From Pelomonas sp047654785 (lineage in GTDB: Bacteria; Pseudomonadota; Gammaproteobacteria; Burkholderiales; Burkholderiaceae_C): a stretch of DNA of 64,000 nucleotides. Shown piece by piece: positions 1 through 7,945 of this stretch. The notes below the pieces were generated by a model that worked only from the letters and a program-made list of their open reading frames with translations, was not told the DNA's origin and did no database searches. The stretch spans positions 868,001 to 932,000 of the forward strand of contig NZ_JASGKQ010000001.1 in the NCBI RefSeq assembly GCF_047654785.1, written 5' to 3'. The position numbers were made by a program, and so were the translations under genes. The number at the start of each line of letters is the position of its first letter. The first letter of the stretch is position 1.

Positions 1-1620
1 TCGCAGCACGAGCCCGAGCCGGGGCAGTGGGACTTCTCCGGCCAGAACGATTTGCGCGCCTTCATCGAGACGGCCGCCGAGGAAGGGCTGCACGTCATCC
101 TGCGGCCCGGCCCCTATGTCTGCGCCGAGGTGGACTTCGGCGGCTTCCCGGCCTGGCTGCTGCGCACGCCGGGGCTGCGCGTGCGCTCGATGGATGCGCG
201 CTACCTCGCCGCCAGCGCGCGCTACTTCCAGCGCCTGGCGCAGGAGGTGGGCGACCTGCAAAGCAGCCGCGGCGGCCCGATCCTGATGCTGCAACTGGAG
301 AACGAATACGGCTCCTTCGGCCGCGATCGCGACTACCTGCGCGCCGTGCAGGCGCAGATGCGCGAGGCCGGCTTCGACGCGCCGCTGTTCACCTCCGACG
401 GCGGCGCCGCGTGGCTGTTCGACGGCGGCACGCTGGCCGAGGTGCCGGCGGTCGTGAACTTCGGCGGCGGCCCGGGCGATGCCAAAGCCGCCATCGACGC
501 GCTGGCCGCGTGGCGTCCGGCAGGCCCGCGCATGGCCGGCGAATACTGGGCCGGCTGGTTCGACCACTGGGGCGAGCAGCGCCACCGCACCAGCCCCGAA
601 GACGCTGCGCGCACGGTGGAGGGGATGCTGTCGCAGGGCGTCTCGTTCAACCTCTACATGTTCCACGGTGGCACCAGCTTCGGCTGGCTGGCCGGCGCGA
701 ACTACTCGGCCGCCGAGCCCTACCAGCCCGACACCACCAGCTACGACTACGACGCCGCGCTCGACGAGGCCGGCCGCCCGACGCCCAAGTACCAGGCGCT
801 GCGCGAGGTCATCGCCCGGCATGTGAATGAGCCGCTGCCGCCGGTGCCCGTGCCGCCGCGGCCGCAGGCGCTGCCGGCCTTCGCGCTGCAGCCGGCCGGC
901 GGCCTGCTGGAGCAGCTGGCGCTGCTGTCCCGACCGCAGGCCTCGCGCTGGGTGCGGCCGATGGAGGAGTTCGGCCAGAACCACGGCTACATCCTCTACC
1001 GCAAGCGGCTGGACGCGGCGGCCAAGGGCCAGCTCGTGCTGGACGAGTTGCGCGACCAGGCGACGGTGCTCGCCGACGGCCGCGTCATCGGCCGGCTGGA
1101 CCGGCGCAAGGGAGAGAAGGCGCTGGCGGTGGACCTGCCCGCCGGCACGCAGCTGGACCTGCTCGTCGAGGCCATGGGCCGCATCGGCTTCGGCGTTCGC
1201 ATGGTGGACGAGCACAAGGGCATCACGCGCGCGGTGCGGCTGGACAAGCAGGTGCTGGAGGGCTGGACGGTCCACCCGCTGCCGCTGGACGCCGCGTCGC
1301 TGCGGCGGTTGCCGGCCACCGGGGCCGCGCCGGAGGCCGGCGCCCCCGGCTTCTGGCGTGGCACGCTGCCGCTGGCGCAGCCGGTGGACAGCTTCCTGGA
1401 CACGCGCGGCTGGGGCAAGGGCCAGGTCTGGGTCAACGGCCACCACCTGGGCCGCTTCTGGCACATCGGCCCGCAGCAGACGCTCTACCTGCCCGCCTCC
1501 TGGCTGAAGGCGGGCGCCAACGAGGTGCTCGTGCTGGCCACCGAACCGCACACGGCGACCACGCTCCAGGGCCTGGCCGAGCCGGTCTACGACACCCCGG
1601 GCCCGGCCGCCGCGCGCTGA
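1..1620 (+). CDS. Beta-galactosidase, glycoside hydrolase family 35 (5' truncated by window)
   Basis: The reading frame is open from base 1, so the start codon lies before the window; 539 codons are visible. The N-terminal part is a GH35 (beta/alpha)8 barrel: the family signature GGPI-x3-QLENEYG sits at about residues 91-104, with its Glu as the expected acid/base. GEYWAGWFDHWG near residue 180 should supply the nucleophile Glu. The C-terminal third has the jelly-roll look of GH35 enzymes (GRFWHIGPQQTLYLP). It should hydrolyse terminal beta-galactosides. No signal peptide can be judged because the 5' end is missing. It converges on the ompA-like gene, with a structured intergenic region between them. 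Confidence 0.9.
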   Translation, partial: SQHEPEPGQWDFSGQNDLRAFIETAAEEGLHVILRPGPYVCAEVDFGGFPAWLLRTPGLRVRSMDARYLAASARYFQRLAQEVGDLQSSRGGPILMLQLENEYGSFGRDRDYLRAVQAQMREAGFDAPLFTSDGGAAWLFDGGTLAEVPAVVNFGGGPGDAKAAIDALAAWRPAGPRMAGEYWAGWFDHWGEQRHRTSPEDAARTVEGMLSQGVSFNLYMFHGGTSFGWLAGANYSAAEPYQPDTTSYDYDAALDEAGRPTPKYQALREVIARHVNEPLPPVPVPPRPQALPAFALQPAGGLLEQLALLSRPQASRWVRPMEEFGQNHGYILYRKRLDAAAKGQLVLDELRDQATVLADGRVIGRLDRRKGEKALAVDLPAGTQLDLLVEAMGRIGFGVRMVDEHKGITRAVRLDKQVLEGWTVHPLPLDAASLRRLPATGAAPEAGAPGFWRGTLPLAQPVDSFLDTRGWGKGQVWVNGHHLGRFWHIGPQQTLYLPASWLKAGANEVLVLATEPHTATTLQGLAEPVYDTPGPAAAR

Positions 1621-1632
1621 GAGCTTGAGAGC
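1621..1632 (+). repeat. Gene-end repeat GAGCTTGAGAGC, copy 1
   Basis: This 12-mer immediately follows the TGA of the GH35 gene. Its reverse complement stands at 1768-1779, next to the stop of the convergent ompA-like gene, and again at 52396-52407, next to the tamB stop. Copies 1 and 3 share about 19 bases (CTGAGAGCTTGAGAGCCTT), including the stop codon. Its function is unknown. Confidence 0.7.
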
Positions 1633-1659
1633 CTTTCATCCCTGCCCGCCTTGCACGCC

Positions 1660-1740
1660 AAAACGCCCCCGCTCGTCGTTGCAAATGCTCGCCATGGCCC
1701 GAGCTATGGCTGTGCTTTGCGCCTAGATCGGGGGCGTTTT
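1660..1740. terminator. Large bidirectional terminator-like dyad
   Basis: The arms AAAACGCCCCC (1660-1670) and GGGGGCGTTTT (1730-1740) are perfect inverted repeats. They end in T-runs on both strands, as expected for a shared intrinsic terminator between convergent genes. Inside are weaker pairs (GCAAA/TTTGC at 1681-1685/1716-1720, GCCAT/ATGGC). Just outside, TTTCGGCC-AC-GGCCGAAA (1750-1767) forms another perfect hairpin. Confidence 0.7.
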
Positions 1741-1767
1741 GACGCGCCTTTCGGCCACGGCCGAAAA

Positions 1768-1779
1768 GCTCTCAAGCTC
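1768..1779 (-). repeat. Gene-end repeat GAGCTTGAGAGC, copy 2
   Basis: On the minus strand this reads GAGCTTGAGAGC, about 19 bases after the TAG stop of the ompA-like gene. It is the inverted partner of copy 1 and could extend the long intergenic stem. Confidence 0.65.
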
Positions 1780-1797
1780 TGAGCCCGGCGGCGGGCG

Positions 1798-2766
1798 CTA
1801 CTGCTCGACCAGCTCGACGCGCCGGTTCCTGGCCCGGCCGGCCTCGGACCCATTGCTGGCCACCGGCGCGAAGCTGGCCAGGCCGCGCGCGGACAGCCGC
1901 TTCGCGTCGATGTGGTGCTCCTGCACCAGCGCGCCGACGATGGCGTCCGCGCGCTGCTGCGACAGCGCGAGGTTGCCGGCCACCGTGCCCTGGTTGTCGG
2001 TGTGGCCGACGATGTGCACCTTCAGCGCCGGCTGGGCCTGCAGCAGCTTGGCCATCTCGGCGAGCTGGGGCCGGGACTCGGGCTTGAGCACGGACTTGCC
2101 GGTGTCGAAATAGATGCCGTACAGCGCGATCCGGCCCTCGGCGCCGAGCGCCTTGCGCAGCGCGTCGGTGTTGACCACCACCTTGCCGCCCTCCATCGCG
2201 GCGGGCTCGACGACCAGCTGCACCACGGCCGGCGCGCCCCAGATGGAATTGGGCTCGGCGACGAACAGCAGCACATAGCTGTCCTGCCCGTTGCGGCTGA
2301 GCCTGGCGCTGGCGAAGCGCACGTCCCGGTCGATGGAGCCGGCTGGCGGGATGCCTTTGGCCTGCCACTTGCGCGGCGCGACGACGCTGCTGGCGAAGCG
2401 GTCCTTGATGCCCGCCTTGTCGCAGGCCGCCATCTCGCAGGTGTAGAGCGTCGTGAAGCCCGCCTGCGCGAGCGCCGCCTGGTAGTTGCGGAACACCTCC
2501 AGCGCGCTGCGCTCCTTGGGGGCGATGTAGAAATAGGCGTTGACGCGGCCTTCGACGGCGGCCGCCTGGTCCGGCCCGCGCGGCGACGCGGGCACCGCCA
2601 CGGCCGCGAAGCCCTCCTGCGCCGCGTCCTGCAGCACGGCGCCGGCATAGCGCGACACCAGCGGATGGTCGCTCGCGCCGCGCAGCTCGGTGGGCGCCTT
2701 CTGGGCCTGGGCGGCGGCCGCCGCGAGCAGGAGCAGCAGCCCGGAGCCGAGGTGGCGTGCGTTCAT
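1798..2766 (-). CDS. OmpA-family protein with DUF4892-like N-terminal domain
   Basis: A 322-residue exported protein. The chosen start (2766) has a purine-rich Shine-Dalgarno (GAAGAGGGG) and opens a clear signal peptide (LLLLLAAAAAQAQ). Residues about 30-190 resemble DUF4892 (SDHPLVSRY near the start, then FRNYQAALAQAGF). Residues about 205-320 are an OmpA/MotB peptidoglycan-binding domain (YFDTGKSVLKPES, GHTDNQG, LSQQRADAI, RNRRVEL). It is expected in the periplasm or outer membrane, bound to peptidoglycan. It lies 47 bp downstream of the DUF3617-like gene on the same strand, probably in one transcript. An in-frame ATG 18 codons upstream would only lengthen the N-terminus ahead of the signal peptide. 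Confidence 0.85.
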   Translation of the reverse strand: MNARHLGSGLLLLLAAAAAQAQKAPTELRGASDHPLVSRYAGAVLQDAAQEGFAAVAVPASPRGPDQAAAVEGRVNAYFYIAPKERSALEVFRNYQAALAQAGFTTLYTCEMAACDKAGIKDRFASSVVAPRKWQAKGIPPAGSIDRDVRFASARLSRNGQDSYVLLFVAEPNSIWGAPAVVQLVVEPAAMEGGKVVVNTDALRKALGAEGRIALYGIYFDTGKSVLKPESRPQLAEMAKLLQAQPALKVHIVGHTDNQGTVAGNLALSQQRADAIVGALVQEHHIDAKRLSARGLASFAPVASNGSEAGRARNRRVELVEQ

Positions 2767-2813
2767 GGATCCCCTCTTCGGCGGGTGTGTGCCGGATTGG
2801 CGTGGCGCGGCAC

Positions 2814-3557
2814 TCATGAGCCGGCCTTGCAGTGGTCGGCGACGCGCGTCCAGCGCTCCGTCAGCTGCGTCGTCGCCGCCGCCGCGCCGCCGCCCTGGGC
2901 CGCCTTCAGCGCCGCGAGCTGCTGGCGCGCCTCGGCGGCCTGCGTGGGCGTGCCGGTGCGCAGGGTCTGCTCGAGCTGCGCGTAGACCGGCGCCATCGCA
3001 TCCGCCGTCGCCTGCGCCTTGGGCAGCGAGGCCAGTTGCGCCTGCAGCTGCGCCTGCTGGGCGGGCGACATGCCGCGCTGCGCCATCGCGATGGCGGCCG
3101 ACGGATCGTTGCCGGCCGCGCCGCCCGGGGCCTTGAAGCTCATCCGGCGCTCCCAGGTGCGCGCGTCGATCTGCTGCCAATGCTCATCCAGGCGTCCGGC
3201 CGGGCAACTGGCCTGGAGGGCGGCGCCGCCGCTCCGGGGCTGCCAGCGCGTGTCGCAGTTGACGGGGAGGCCGGCCGGCGGCATGGACCGGGCCGACACG
3301 CACACCGTGACCGGCCCGCTGCCGGCGTGGGTCTGCGTGCCCGAGGGGTTGCCCGCGGGGCCGCTGCGGGTGGTGACCGTGTGGCCGCCGGTGGCGCCGT
3401 CCACGCGGACGCTGCGCTCCGACGACGCCGGCCCGCTGCCGCTGTGAACGCTGGACGCCGAATCGACGCGGTATTCGCCCGGCGGCGGCAGCGAAGGGGC
3501 GGCACCGGCCGCGACGGAGAGCAGGGCGGCCAGGCATCCGAGGCTTGTTTTCGTCAT
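2814..3557 (-). CDS. Exported DUF3617-like protein of unknown function
   Basis: A 247-residue protein. It starts with a signal peptide (TKTSLGCLAALLSVAAGAA) followed by PPPGEYRVDS, which resembles the opening of DUF3617 domains (normally a Gly-Leu-Trp/Tyr segment). Three Cys in the middle (VTVCVS, VNCDTR, LQASCP) and one near the C-terminus could form disulfides. The C-terminal third is Ala/Gln-rich and probably helical. The start at 3557 places the signal peptide at the N-terminus; a longer frame to 3632 would add 25 unlikely residues. It is probably co-transcribed with the OmpA-like gene. The family assignment is an inference from the opening motif. Confidence 0.65.
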   Translation of the reverse strand: MTKTSLGCLAALLSVAAGAAPSLPPPGEYRVDSASSVHSGSGPASSERSVRVDGATGGHTVTTRSGPAGNPSGTQTHAGSGPVTVCVSARSMPPAGLPVNCDTRWQPRSGGAALQASCPAGRLDEHWQQIDARTWERRMSFKAPGGAAGNDPSAAIAMAQRGMSPAQQAQLQAQLASLPKAQATADAMAPVYAQLEQTLRTGTPTQAAEARQQLAALKAAQGGGAAAATTQLTERWTRVADHCKAGS

Positions 3558-3633
3558 CGTGGGCTGATGGGGAGTCACGGGTGCGGGCGAGTCTAGCGGC
3601 GGCTTGGTTGAAACCCTCTCCCTAATATACAAA

Positions 3634-3693
3634 TTGACATGAATTGACGTGCCGCGCGTTTACTTCCTGTAACGCTGATATTCCTTTGTAACG
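3634..3693 (+). promoter_or_regulatory. AT-rich control region ahead of the Tad pilus operon
   Basis: The 256-bp gap between the divergent DUF3617-like gene and flp1 is the most AT-rich stretch of the window. It holds TTGACA (3634-3639) and TTGACG (3644-3649), both -35-like, but no convincing -10 at 17 bp. It also holds two direct repeats of TGTAACG (3668-3674 and 3687-3693), 19 bp apart and each followed by an AT-rich segment (ATATT, AATAT), which could be activator half-sites. Confidence 0.35.
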
Positions 3694-3775
3694 GTTCAAT
3701 ATGAGTTAGGGGAGTGACGTATTTCACGCTGGATGCCTAGACTGCGCCCCGTCAGCTGTGATTTATTGAATCCTC

Positions 3776-3795
3776 GCATCGAGATGTTTCGATGC
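3776..3795 (+). promoter_or_regulatory. Stem-loop in the flp1 leader
   Basis: GCATCGA (3776-3782) and TCGATGC (3789-3795) form a perfect 7-bp stem. It ends five bases before the Shine-Dalgarno GGAGAAG of the first pilin, where it could stabilise the pilin mRNA or affect its translation. Confidence 0.4.
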
Positions 3796-3813
3796 GCCGT
3801 GGAGAAGTCCGTC

Positions 3814-4098
3814 ATGAATTTTTCATGTGTCACATATTCCAGGAAGTCACGCGCCAGGGGCCAGGGCATGGTGGAGTACATCATCATTGCCGCACTGATT
3901 GCGGTGGCCGCCATCGCGGTGTATTCGGCATTCGGCAAGACGGTGCGCAACCAGAGCGCCGGCATGGCCAAGGAATTGTCGGGAAACAAGGCGGACACCA
4001 ACCTGGCCGCCGAGTCCGCCAATGCGGCCGCCGGCCGGGCCAATGATCCCAACAAGGCCGGCATGGGCAATTACCACTATGCCAACGATGCCAAATAG
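3814..4098 (+). CDS. flp: Flp-type pilin 1 (type IVb prepilin)
   Basis: A 94-residue prepilin, the structural subunit of the Tad/Flp pilus. The short basic leader ends in RARG, followed by QGMVEY. This matches the Tad prepilin motif G/XXXXEY, so cleavage after that Gly leaves Glu at +5. A single hydrophobic helix follows (YIIIAALIAVAAIAVYSAF), then a soluble tail rich in Asn, Ala and Lys. The start at 3814 follows GGAGAAG with good spacing; ATG 3784 is in frame but poorly placed. The segment from YIII to KADT is almost identical to the next gene, so the two arose by tandem duplication. The tail is longer and different (NAAAGRANDPNKAG). Confidence 0.9.
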   Translation: MNFSCVTYSRKSRARGQGMVEYIIIAALIAVAAIAVYSAFGKTVRNQSAGMAKELSGNKADTNLAAESANAAAGRANDPNKAGMGNYHYANDAK

Positions 4099-4237
4099 AA
4101 CGGCTTCGACCTGGGTCGCCGCCTAGGTATCCATTCCATCTGCTTTCCAGTATTGGCGGGCTCGCGGGCGCGGGCCGGTCGATGGGCGGCTTTGCCGCAA
4201 TCCTTGTCCGCTACGGTCTTTTCAAAGGAGCTTTCCC

Positions 4238-4519
4238 ATGACCATCCGTTCGCAACGTTCGTCCAAGCGCAAGACCCTGGGCCAGGGGATGATGGAATAC
4301 ATCATCATCGTCGCGCTGATCGCCGTGGCCGCCATCGGCGTCTACAGCATGTTCGGCAAAACCGTGCGCAACCAGAGCGCGGGTTTGGCCAAGGAGTTGT
4401 CGGGTAACAAGGCCGATACCGCGATCACTAATGCCGGCACGTCGTCGACCAGTGCGCAGACGCGCGCCGATACGACCAAGGGCCTGGCTGAATACAACAA
4501 GGACAACGACGCCAAGTGA
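4238..4519 (+). CDS. flp: Flp-type pilin 2 (type IVb prepilin)
   Basis: A 93-residue prepilin, paralogue of the preceding gene. The leader MTIRSQRSSKRKTLG is followed by QGMMEY, again G/XXXXEY with Glu at +5, and one transmembrane helix. The Shine-Dalgarno AAAGGAG is near consensus, so this may be the better translated copy. The 139-bp gap after flp1 shows no obvious terminator, so both could be co-transcribed. Differences are concentrated in the C-terminal, probably surface-exposed tail (TSSTSAQTRADTTKG). Confidence 0.92.
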   Translation: MTIRSQRSSKRKTLGQGMMEYIIIVALIAVAAIGVYSMFGKTVRNQSAGLAKELSGNKADTAITNAGTSSTSAQTRADTTKGLAEYNKDNDAK

Positions 4520-4580
4520 TCTGGCTGAATTGAACATGCGGCCGATCTCCTTGCATGCCTCGATGGTTGTTGGTGGTGTC

Positions 4581-6152
4581 ATGACGGGTCGATATCCAGC
4601 GATTTCCCGTCGCGCCGCCGCCGCGCCATCGGCGCGCATGCGGGGGCAGGCCCTGATATTCGGCCTGCTGTTCCTGAGCTGCGCCGGCCTGGTCGTCATC
4701 CTGCTGTTCAACGGCAGCATGCTGGCGGTGACCAAGAGCCAGCTCCAGAACGCGGCCGATGCCGGCGCCTACAGCGCCGCCGTCTTGCAGGCCCGGGATG
4801 CAAATTTCTCGGCCTATACGAACCGGGCCATGATTGCCAATCAGGTGGCGGTGGCCCAGTTCGTCAGTATGAAATCCTATTTCGAGGATGCGGCGCAAAC
4901 GCACAAGCGGGCCAACAGCACGCTGGAAGACACGGTCTACCGCCTTTTTCCGTCCGTGGCGCCGGCCTGGGACATCGGCAAGAAGGTGCCGGTCGACACG
5001 GCGTATTCCGCCGTCAATGCGATGGCCGGCCCCGCCGTGAAGGCGCTGGACCTGCTCATCGACGCGCTGGACCAGGCGCAGAACATCCATCACCTCGGCA
5101 CGATGGCCGAGATGATGTTCGTGGCCGACGAGGTCGTGAAGAAGAACGATCCGCTGGCCCGCGTGACCACCAGCGCCTTCATGCTGGGCGATGCCGCCGT
5201 CCGCGTGAAGGCCTGGGGCAATGACGCGACGAAGCGCTTCAGCGCCAACGACGCGTCCAAGGAGGCCGACCGCTTCGCCGACGCCGTCGTCAGCCGCGAC
5301 AGCGAGGACCTCTTCATCCGCAACCGAGCCTCGGTGCCGGTGCCGATGTGGGCCAGCACGGTCAAGCCCTATGTGTGCCCGCTGGCTTCGTTCACGTTCA
5401 CGGCCTACGGCTTCTCGCACTTCGGCGGCACCATCCTCAGCAGCAACAAGAAGCGCTGGCTGGCGCTGGATGCGACGCAGGGCGGCGGCTCGGCCGTCTG
5501 CGTGTGGATGGTGCCGTGCCCGGTGGGAACCTGCCCGGTCACGGCCACCGTGCCGTTCCCGGACATCGGCACCACCGCGCCCTACCTGGGCGGCCACGGC
5601 GGCGCCGTCGCCGGCAGCGGCGGCAAGTACGGCGAAGCCAGCGGCTACAAGAACAACGCGGCCGAGAGCAAGCTCTACGGCTTCGCGTTGACGTCGCCGG
5701 CCGTCGTGCCGGCCAACTACCGCTACTGGTCCCAGGGGCCGGGCACGACGCTGGACAGCGGCGGCGGCCTGCAGGACCACTACCGCGACATGGCCAGCCC
5801 GCTGACGTCCAAGCCCGCCAACCAGACGCCGCTGGAGAACGGCGGCAAGTTCCCCGTCACCATCGAGGTGGAGCGCACGCAGGGCACGATCCGCCAGTCC
5901 ACCACCATCCTGCCCGGCGCCGACCGGCTGAAGCTGGAGGACGGCATGAAGGGCCAGACCATGCGCGCGCTCGCATCGGCCCATGCGTACTTCTACCGGC
6001 CGCGGCTGGACGACCTGAAGCAGTTCACCCGCAACGGCTGGCGGCGCGGCGACCACAAGACCGAGTACCAGAACCTGTTCAGCCCCTACTGGCAGGCGCG
6101 CCTGGCGCCGACGACCATCGCCGAGGAGGCCGCTGCGGCAGCGGCGCAATGA
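4581..6152 (+). CDS. tadG: TadG-like Flp pilus assembly protein
   Basis: About 523 residues. After a basic N-terminus comes MRGQALIFGLLFLSCAGLVV, a single membrane helix of the type found in TadG-like pseudopilins, then SQLQNAADAGAYSAAV, the conserved segment that follows it. The remainder is a large periplasmic domain with Gly-rich stretches and four Cys (VCPL, VCVW, PCPVGTCP). The start is uncertain: ATG 4581 follows a GGTGG-type sequence, while ATG 4536 and 4638 are also in frame. It overlaps the next gene by ATGA at 6149. TadG-like proteins act with TadE and TadF as minor pilins or anchors; a VWA domain, common in TadG, is not recognisable here. Confidence 0.75.
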   Translation: MTGRYPAISRRAAAAPSARMRGQALIFGLLFLSCAGLVVILLFNGSMLAVTKSQLQNAADAGAYSAAVLQARDANFSAYTNRAMIANQVAVAQFVSMKSYFEDAAQTHKRANSTLEDTVYRLFPSVAPAWDIGKKVPVDTAYSAVNAMAGPAVKALDLLIDALDQAQNIHHLGTMAEMMFVADEVVKKNDPLARVTTSAFMLGDAAVRVKAWGNDATKRFSANDASKEADRFADAVVSRDSEDLFIRNRASVPVPMWASTVKPYVCPLASFTFTAYGFSHFGGTILSSNKKRWLALDATQGGGSAVCVWMVPCPVGTCPVTATVPFPDIGTTAPYLGGHGGAVAGSGGKYGEASGYKNNAAESKLYGFALTSPAVVPANYRYWSQGPGTTLDSGGGLQDHYRDMASPLTSKPANQTPLENGGKFPVTIEVERTQGTIRQSTTILPGADRLKLEDGMKGQTMRALASAHAYFYRPRLDDLKQFTRNGWRRGDHKTEYQNLFSPYWQARLAPTTIAEEAAAAAAQ

Positions 6153-7018
6153 TGGTCCTCCGGCTTCGCCCGCAGACCCCGCGCGCCGGCCGCGAGCGGG
6201 GTGCCGCGCTCGTCGAGTTCGTCGTCATCGCGATCTTCGTGCTCGTGCCGATGTACCTCGCCACGCAGGCCATCGCCAAGCTGGGCGACGTACGCAGCGC
6301 GTCGCAGAACGTGGCGCGCTACGCGACGTGGGAGCGCACCGTCTGGTACGACGACACCGCCTCCGTCTACGCCGCCAAGAACGCGCCCAATCAGAAGAGC
6401 GCCGCCGCGATCCGGCAGGAGGCGCTGGTGCGGTTGTTCAACGACCGCACGAGCGGCTTCAAGTACAGCGCCGGCGACAAGACGGCCACCGGCCTGGCGC
6501 ACGGCACCGACCCGCTGTGGCGCGACACCGCCGGCAAGGCCCTCGTGGACGACCCCGCCGCCATCCACCTCACGCTGAAGGACGAGACGCCGTCCAAGGA
6601 CCTGCTGGCCGCCGCCGTCGGCCTCATCAACGCGGTCACCGTGCCCAGCATCACCGGCACGCTGGCGCCGCCCGTGCCGACGCGGACGCTGGCGGTCGTC
6701 GACTTCAGGCTCGACAAGGCGGGCAAGGACAGCGAGGTCTACAAGCGCCTGTGGTCCAAGAAGGCCGGCCTGGATGCCGACTGGGCGGGGCTGGACTGCG
6801 CCGCCCGCGGCGCCATCCTCAGCAACACCTGGGCGGCCAATGCATCCAGCGGCACCAAGGGCATGGTGTCCGCCTCGGTGCCGACCGCCAACGGCCTGGG
6901 CACCGCGCTGTCCGTGGCCACCACGGCCACGCTGGCGGCCTGGGACCCCACCGAGATTCCGCGCATCGACATCGGCCGCATCGCGGTCGACGTCGTCCCG
7001 CCGGACCGACTGAAATGA
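6149..7018 (+). CDS. TadE-like pseudopilin with extended periplasmic domain
   Basis: A 289-residue protein. ERGAALVEFVVIAIFVLVPMY at residues about 16-36 is a TadE-type pseudopilin signature: Gly before the helix, Glu at +5, then a hydrophobic helix. SASQNVARYATWERTVW follows, as in TadE-family proteins. The periplasmic part is longer than in typical TadE (about 150-200 residues). It is translationally coupled to the TadG-like gene upstream. Tandem ATGs (6149 and 6152) are both usable. Confidence 0.75.
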   Translation: MMVLRLRPQTPRAGRERGAALVEFVVIAIFVLVPMYLATQAIAKLGDVRSASQNVARYATWERTVWYDDTASVYAAKNAPNQKSAAAIRQEALVRLFNDRTSGFKYSAGDKTATGLAHGTDPLWRDTAGKALVDDPAAIHLTLKDETPSKDLLAAAVGLINAVTVPSITGTLAPPVPTRTLAVVDFRLDKAGKDSEVYKRLWSKKAGLDADWAGLDCAARGAILSNTWAANASSGTKGMVSASVPTANGLGTALSVATTATLAAWDPTEIPRIDIGRIAVDVVPPDRLK

Positions 7019-7033
7019 CCGCCGCGTGCCGCG

Positions 7034-7717
7034 ATGACGAACTGCGCGCTGCTGCTCCGTCCCCTGGCCGGCCTGGCCATGCTGGCTGCGCTCGCCTGCG
7101 CGGCCTGCCCGCAGGACCTGCCCCCGGGGCTGAAAGGTGAACCGGTGGGCCAGGAACTCGTCGTCAACGGACTGCCCATGACGGTGCGCCAGGTGCAGGG
7201 CCGCGGCGTGTCCGCCGAGCTGCTGGACCAGCTCGCGCGCGATTGGCAGCAGGCCGGCCACGAGGTCAAGCGCAGCCGCGCCGGCCACTGGGACGTGCTG
7301 GCCGCGCGCAGCGAGCAGTGCCTGGCGACGCTGCAGCTCATCGACCGCAGTGGCGTGTTCGGCTACTTCGGCGTCAGCCGCCCGCAGAAGACGCAGGCCT
7401 GGCTGCCCCGGGATCTCGGCGTCCCGCTGCCGGGGGGCGTGCAGCTCAACGCCGCCGTCACGGGGCTGGACGGCGGCCGGCGCGGCCACACCATCGGCTT
7501 CTCGTCGGCCCGCGGCATCGACGACCTCGACCGCTACTTCCTGCGCCAGCTCAGCGGCGCCGGCTGGCAGGGCGTGTCCTCGCACGAGGTGCGCAGCGGC
7601 GCCGCGCGGCGCGCGCGCATCGTCTCGGCGCAGAAGTCCGGCGCCGAGTTCTCCCTGGTGCTGTGGGAGGACGGGCGCACCAGCCGCGCGCTGCTCAACC
7701 TGTCGGAGCCGCCATGA
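7034..7717 (+). CDS. Exported protein of unknown function in the Tad locus
   Basis: A 227-residue protein with a hydrophobic N-terminus (LAGLAMLAALACAACPQDLPPG). This is a signal peptide, possibly of a lipoprotein, although the residues before either Cys do not match the lipobox well. I do not recognise the mature part. It contains RDWQQAGHEVKRS, CLATLQLIDRSGVFGYFGVS and GGRRGHTIGFSSARGIDDLDRYFLRQL, which looks like a small alpha/beta domain. It starts 15 bp after the TadE-like gene and ends in ATGA with the next prepilin, so it is an integral part of the operon. A pilus assembly accessory role is inferred from position only. Confidence 0.7.
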   Translation: MTNCALLLRPLAGLAMLAALACAACPQDLPPGLKGEPVGQELVVNGLPMTVRQVQGRGVSAELLDQLARDWQQAGHEVKRSRAGHWDVLAARSEQCLATLQLIDRSGVFGYFGVSRPQKTQAWLPRDLGVPLPGGVQLNAAVTGLDGGRRGHTIGFSSARGIDDLDRYFLRQLSGAGWQGVSSHEVRSGAARRARIVSAQKSGAEFSLVLWEDGRTSRALLNLSEPP

Positions 7718-7929
7718 CCCTCCGCCCCGCCCCCCATTCCGCCCGCCGTGCCGGCCGCTGCGGCGGCCAGGCCGCCGCCGAGTACACGGTCGTGCTCGCG
7801 CTGGTGACCCTGGTGCTGGTCGTGGCCGCGACCGAGCCGGCCGCCATCGACCAGCTCGTCGCCGCCGTCAAGAGCTTCTTCAAGGCCTTCTCGTTCGCGC
7901 TTTCCATGCCGGCGCAGCACGCCGTCTGA
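7714..7929 (+). CDS. Small Flp/TadE-like prepilin
   Basis: A 71-residue protein. A basic leader ends in RCGG, followed by QAAAEY: G/XXXXEY, the Tad prepilin cleavage motif with Glu at +5. A hydrophobic helix (TVVLALVTLVLVVAA) and a short amphipathic tail (VAAVKSFFKAFSFAL) follow. It has no similarity to Flp1/Flp2 beyond the motif. It could be a minor pilin or TadF-like pseudopilin. It overlaps the upstream gene by ATGA. Confidence 0.75.
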   Translation: MTLRPAPHSARRAGRCGGQAAAEYTVVLALVTLVLVVAATEPAAIDQLVAAVKSFFKAFSFALSMPAQHAV

Positions 7930-7945
7930 ACCCACCCGAGTCGCC

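Noticed and set aside
3600..3813. Sigma-54 promoter for the Tad operon
   Set aside because: No TGGC-N7-TTGC (-24/-12) pair was found in this region.
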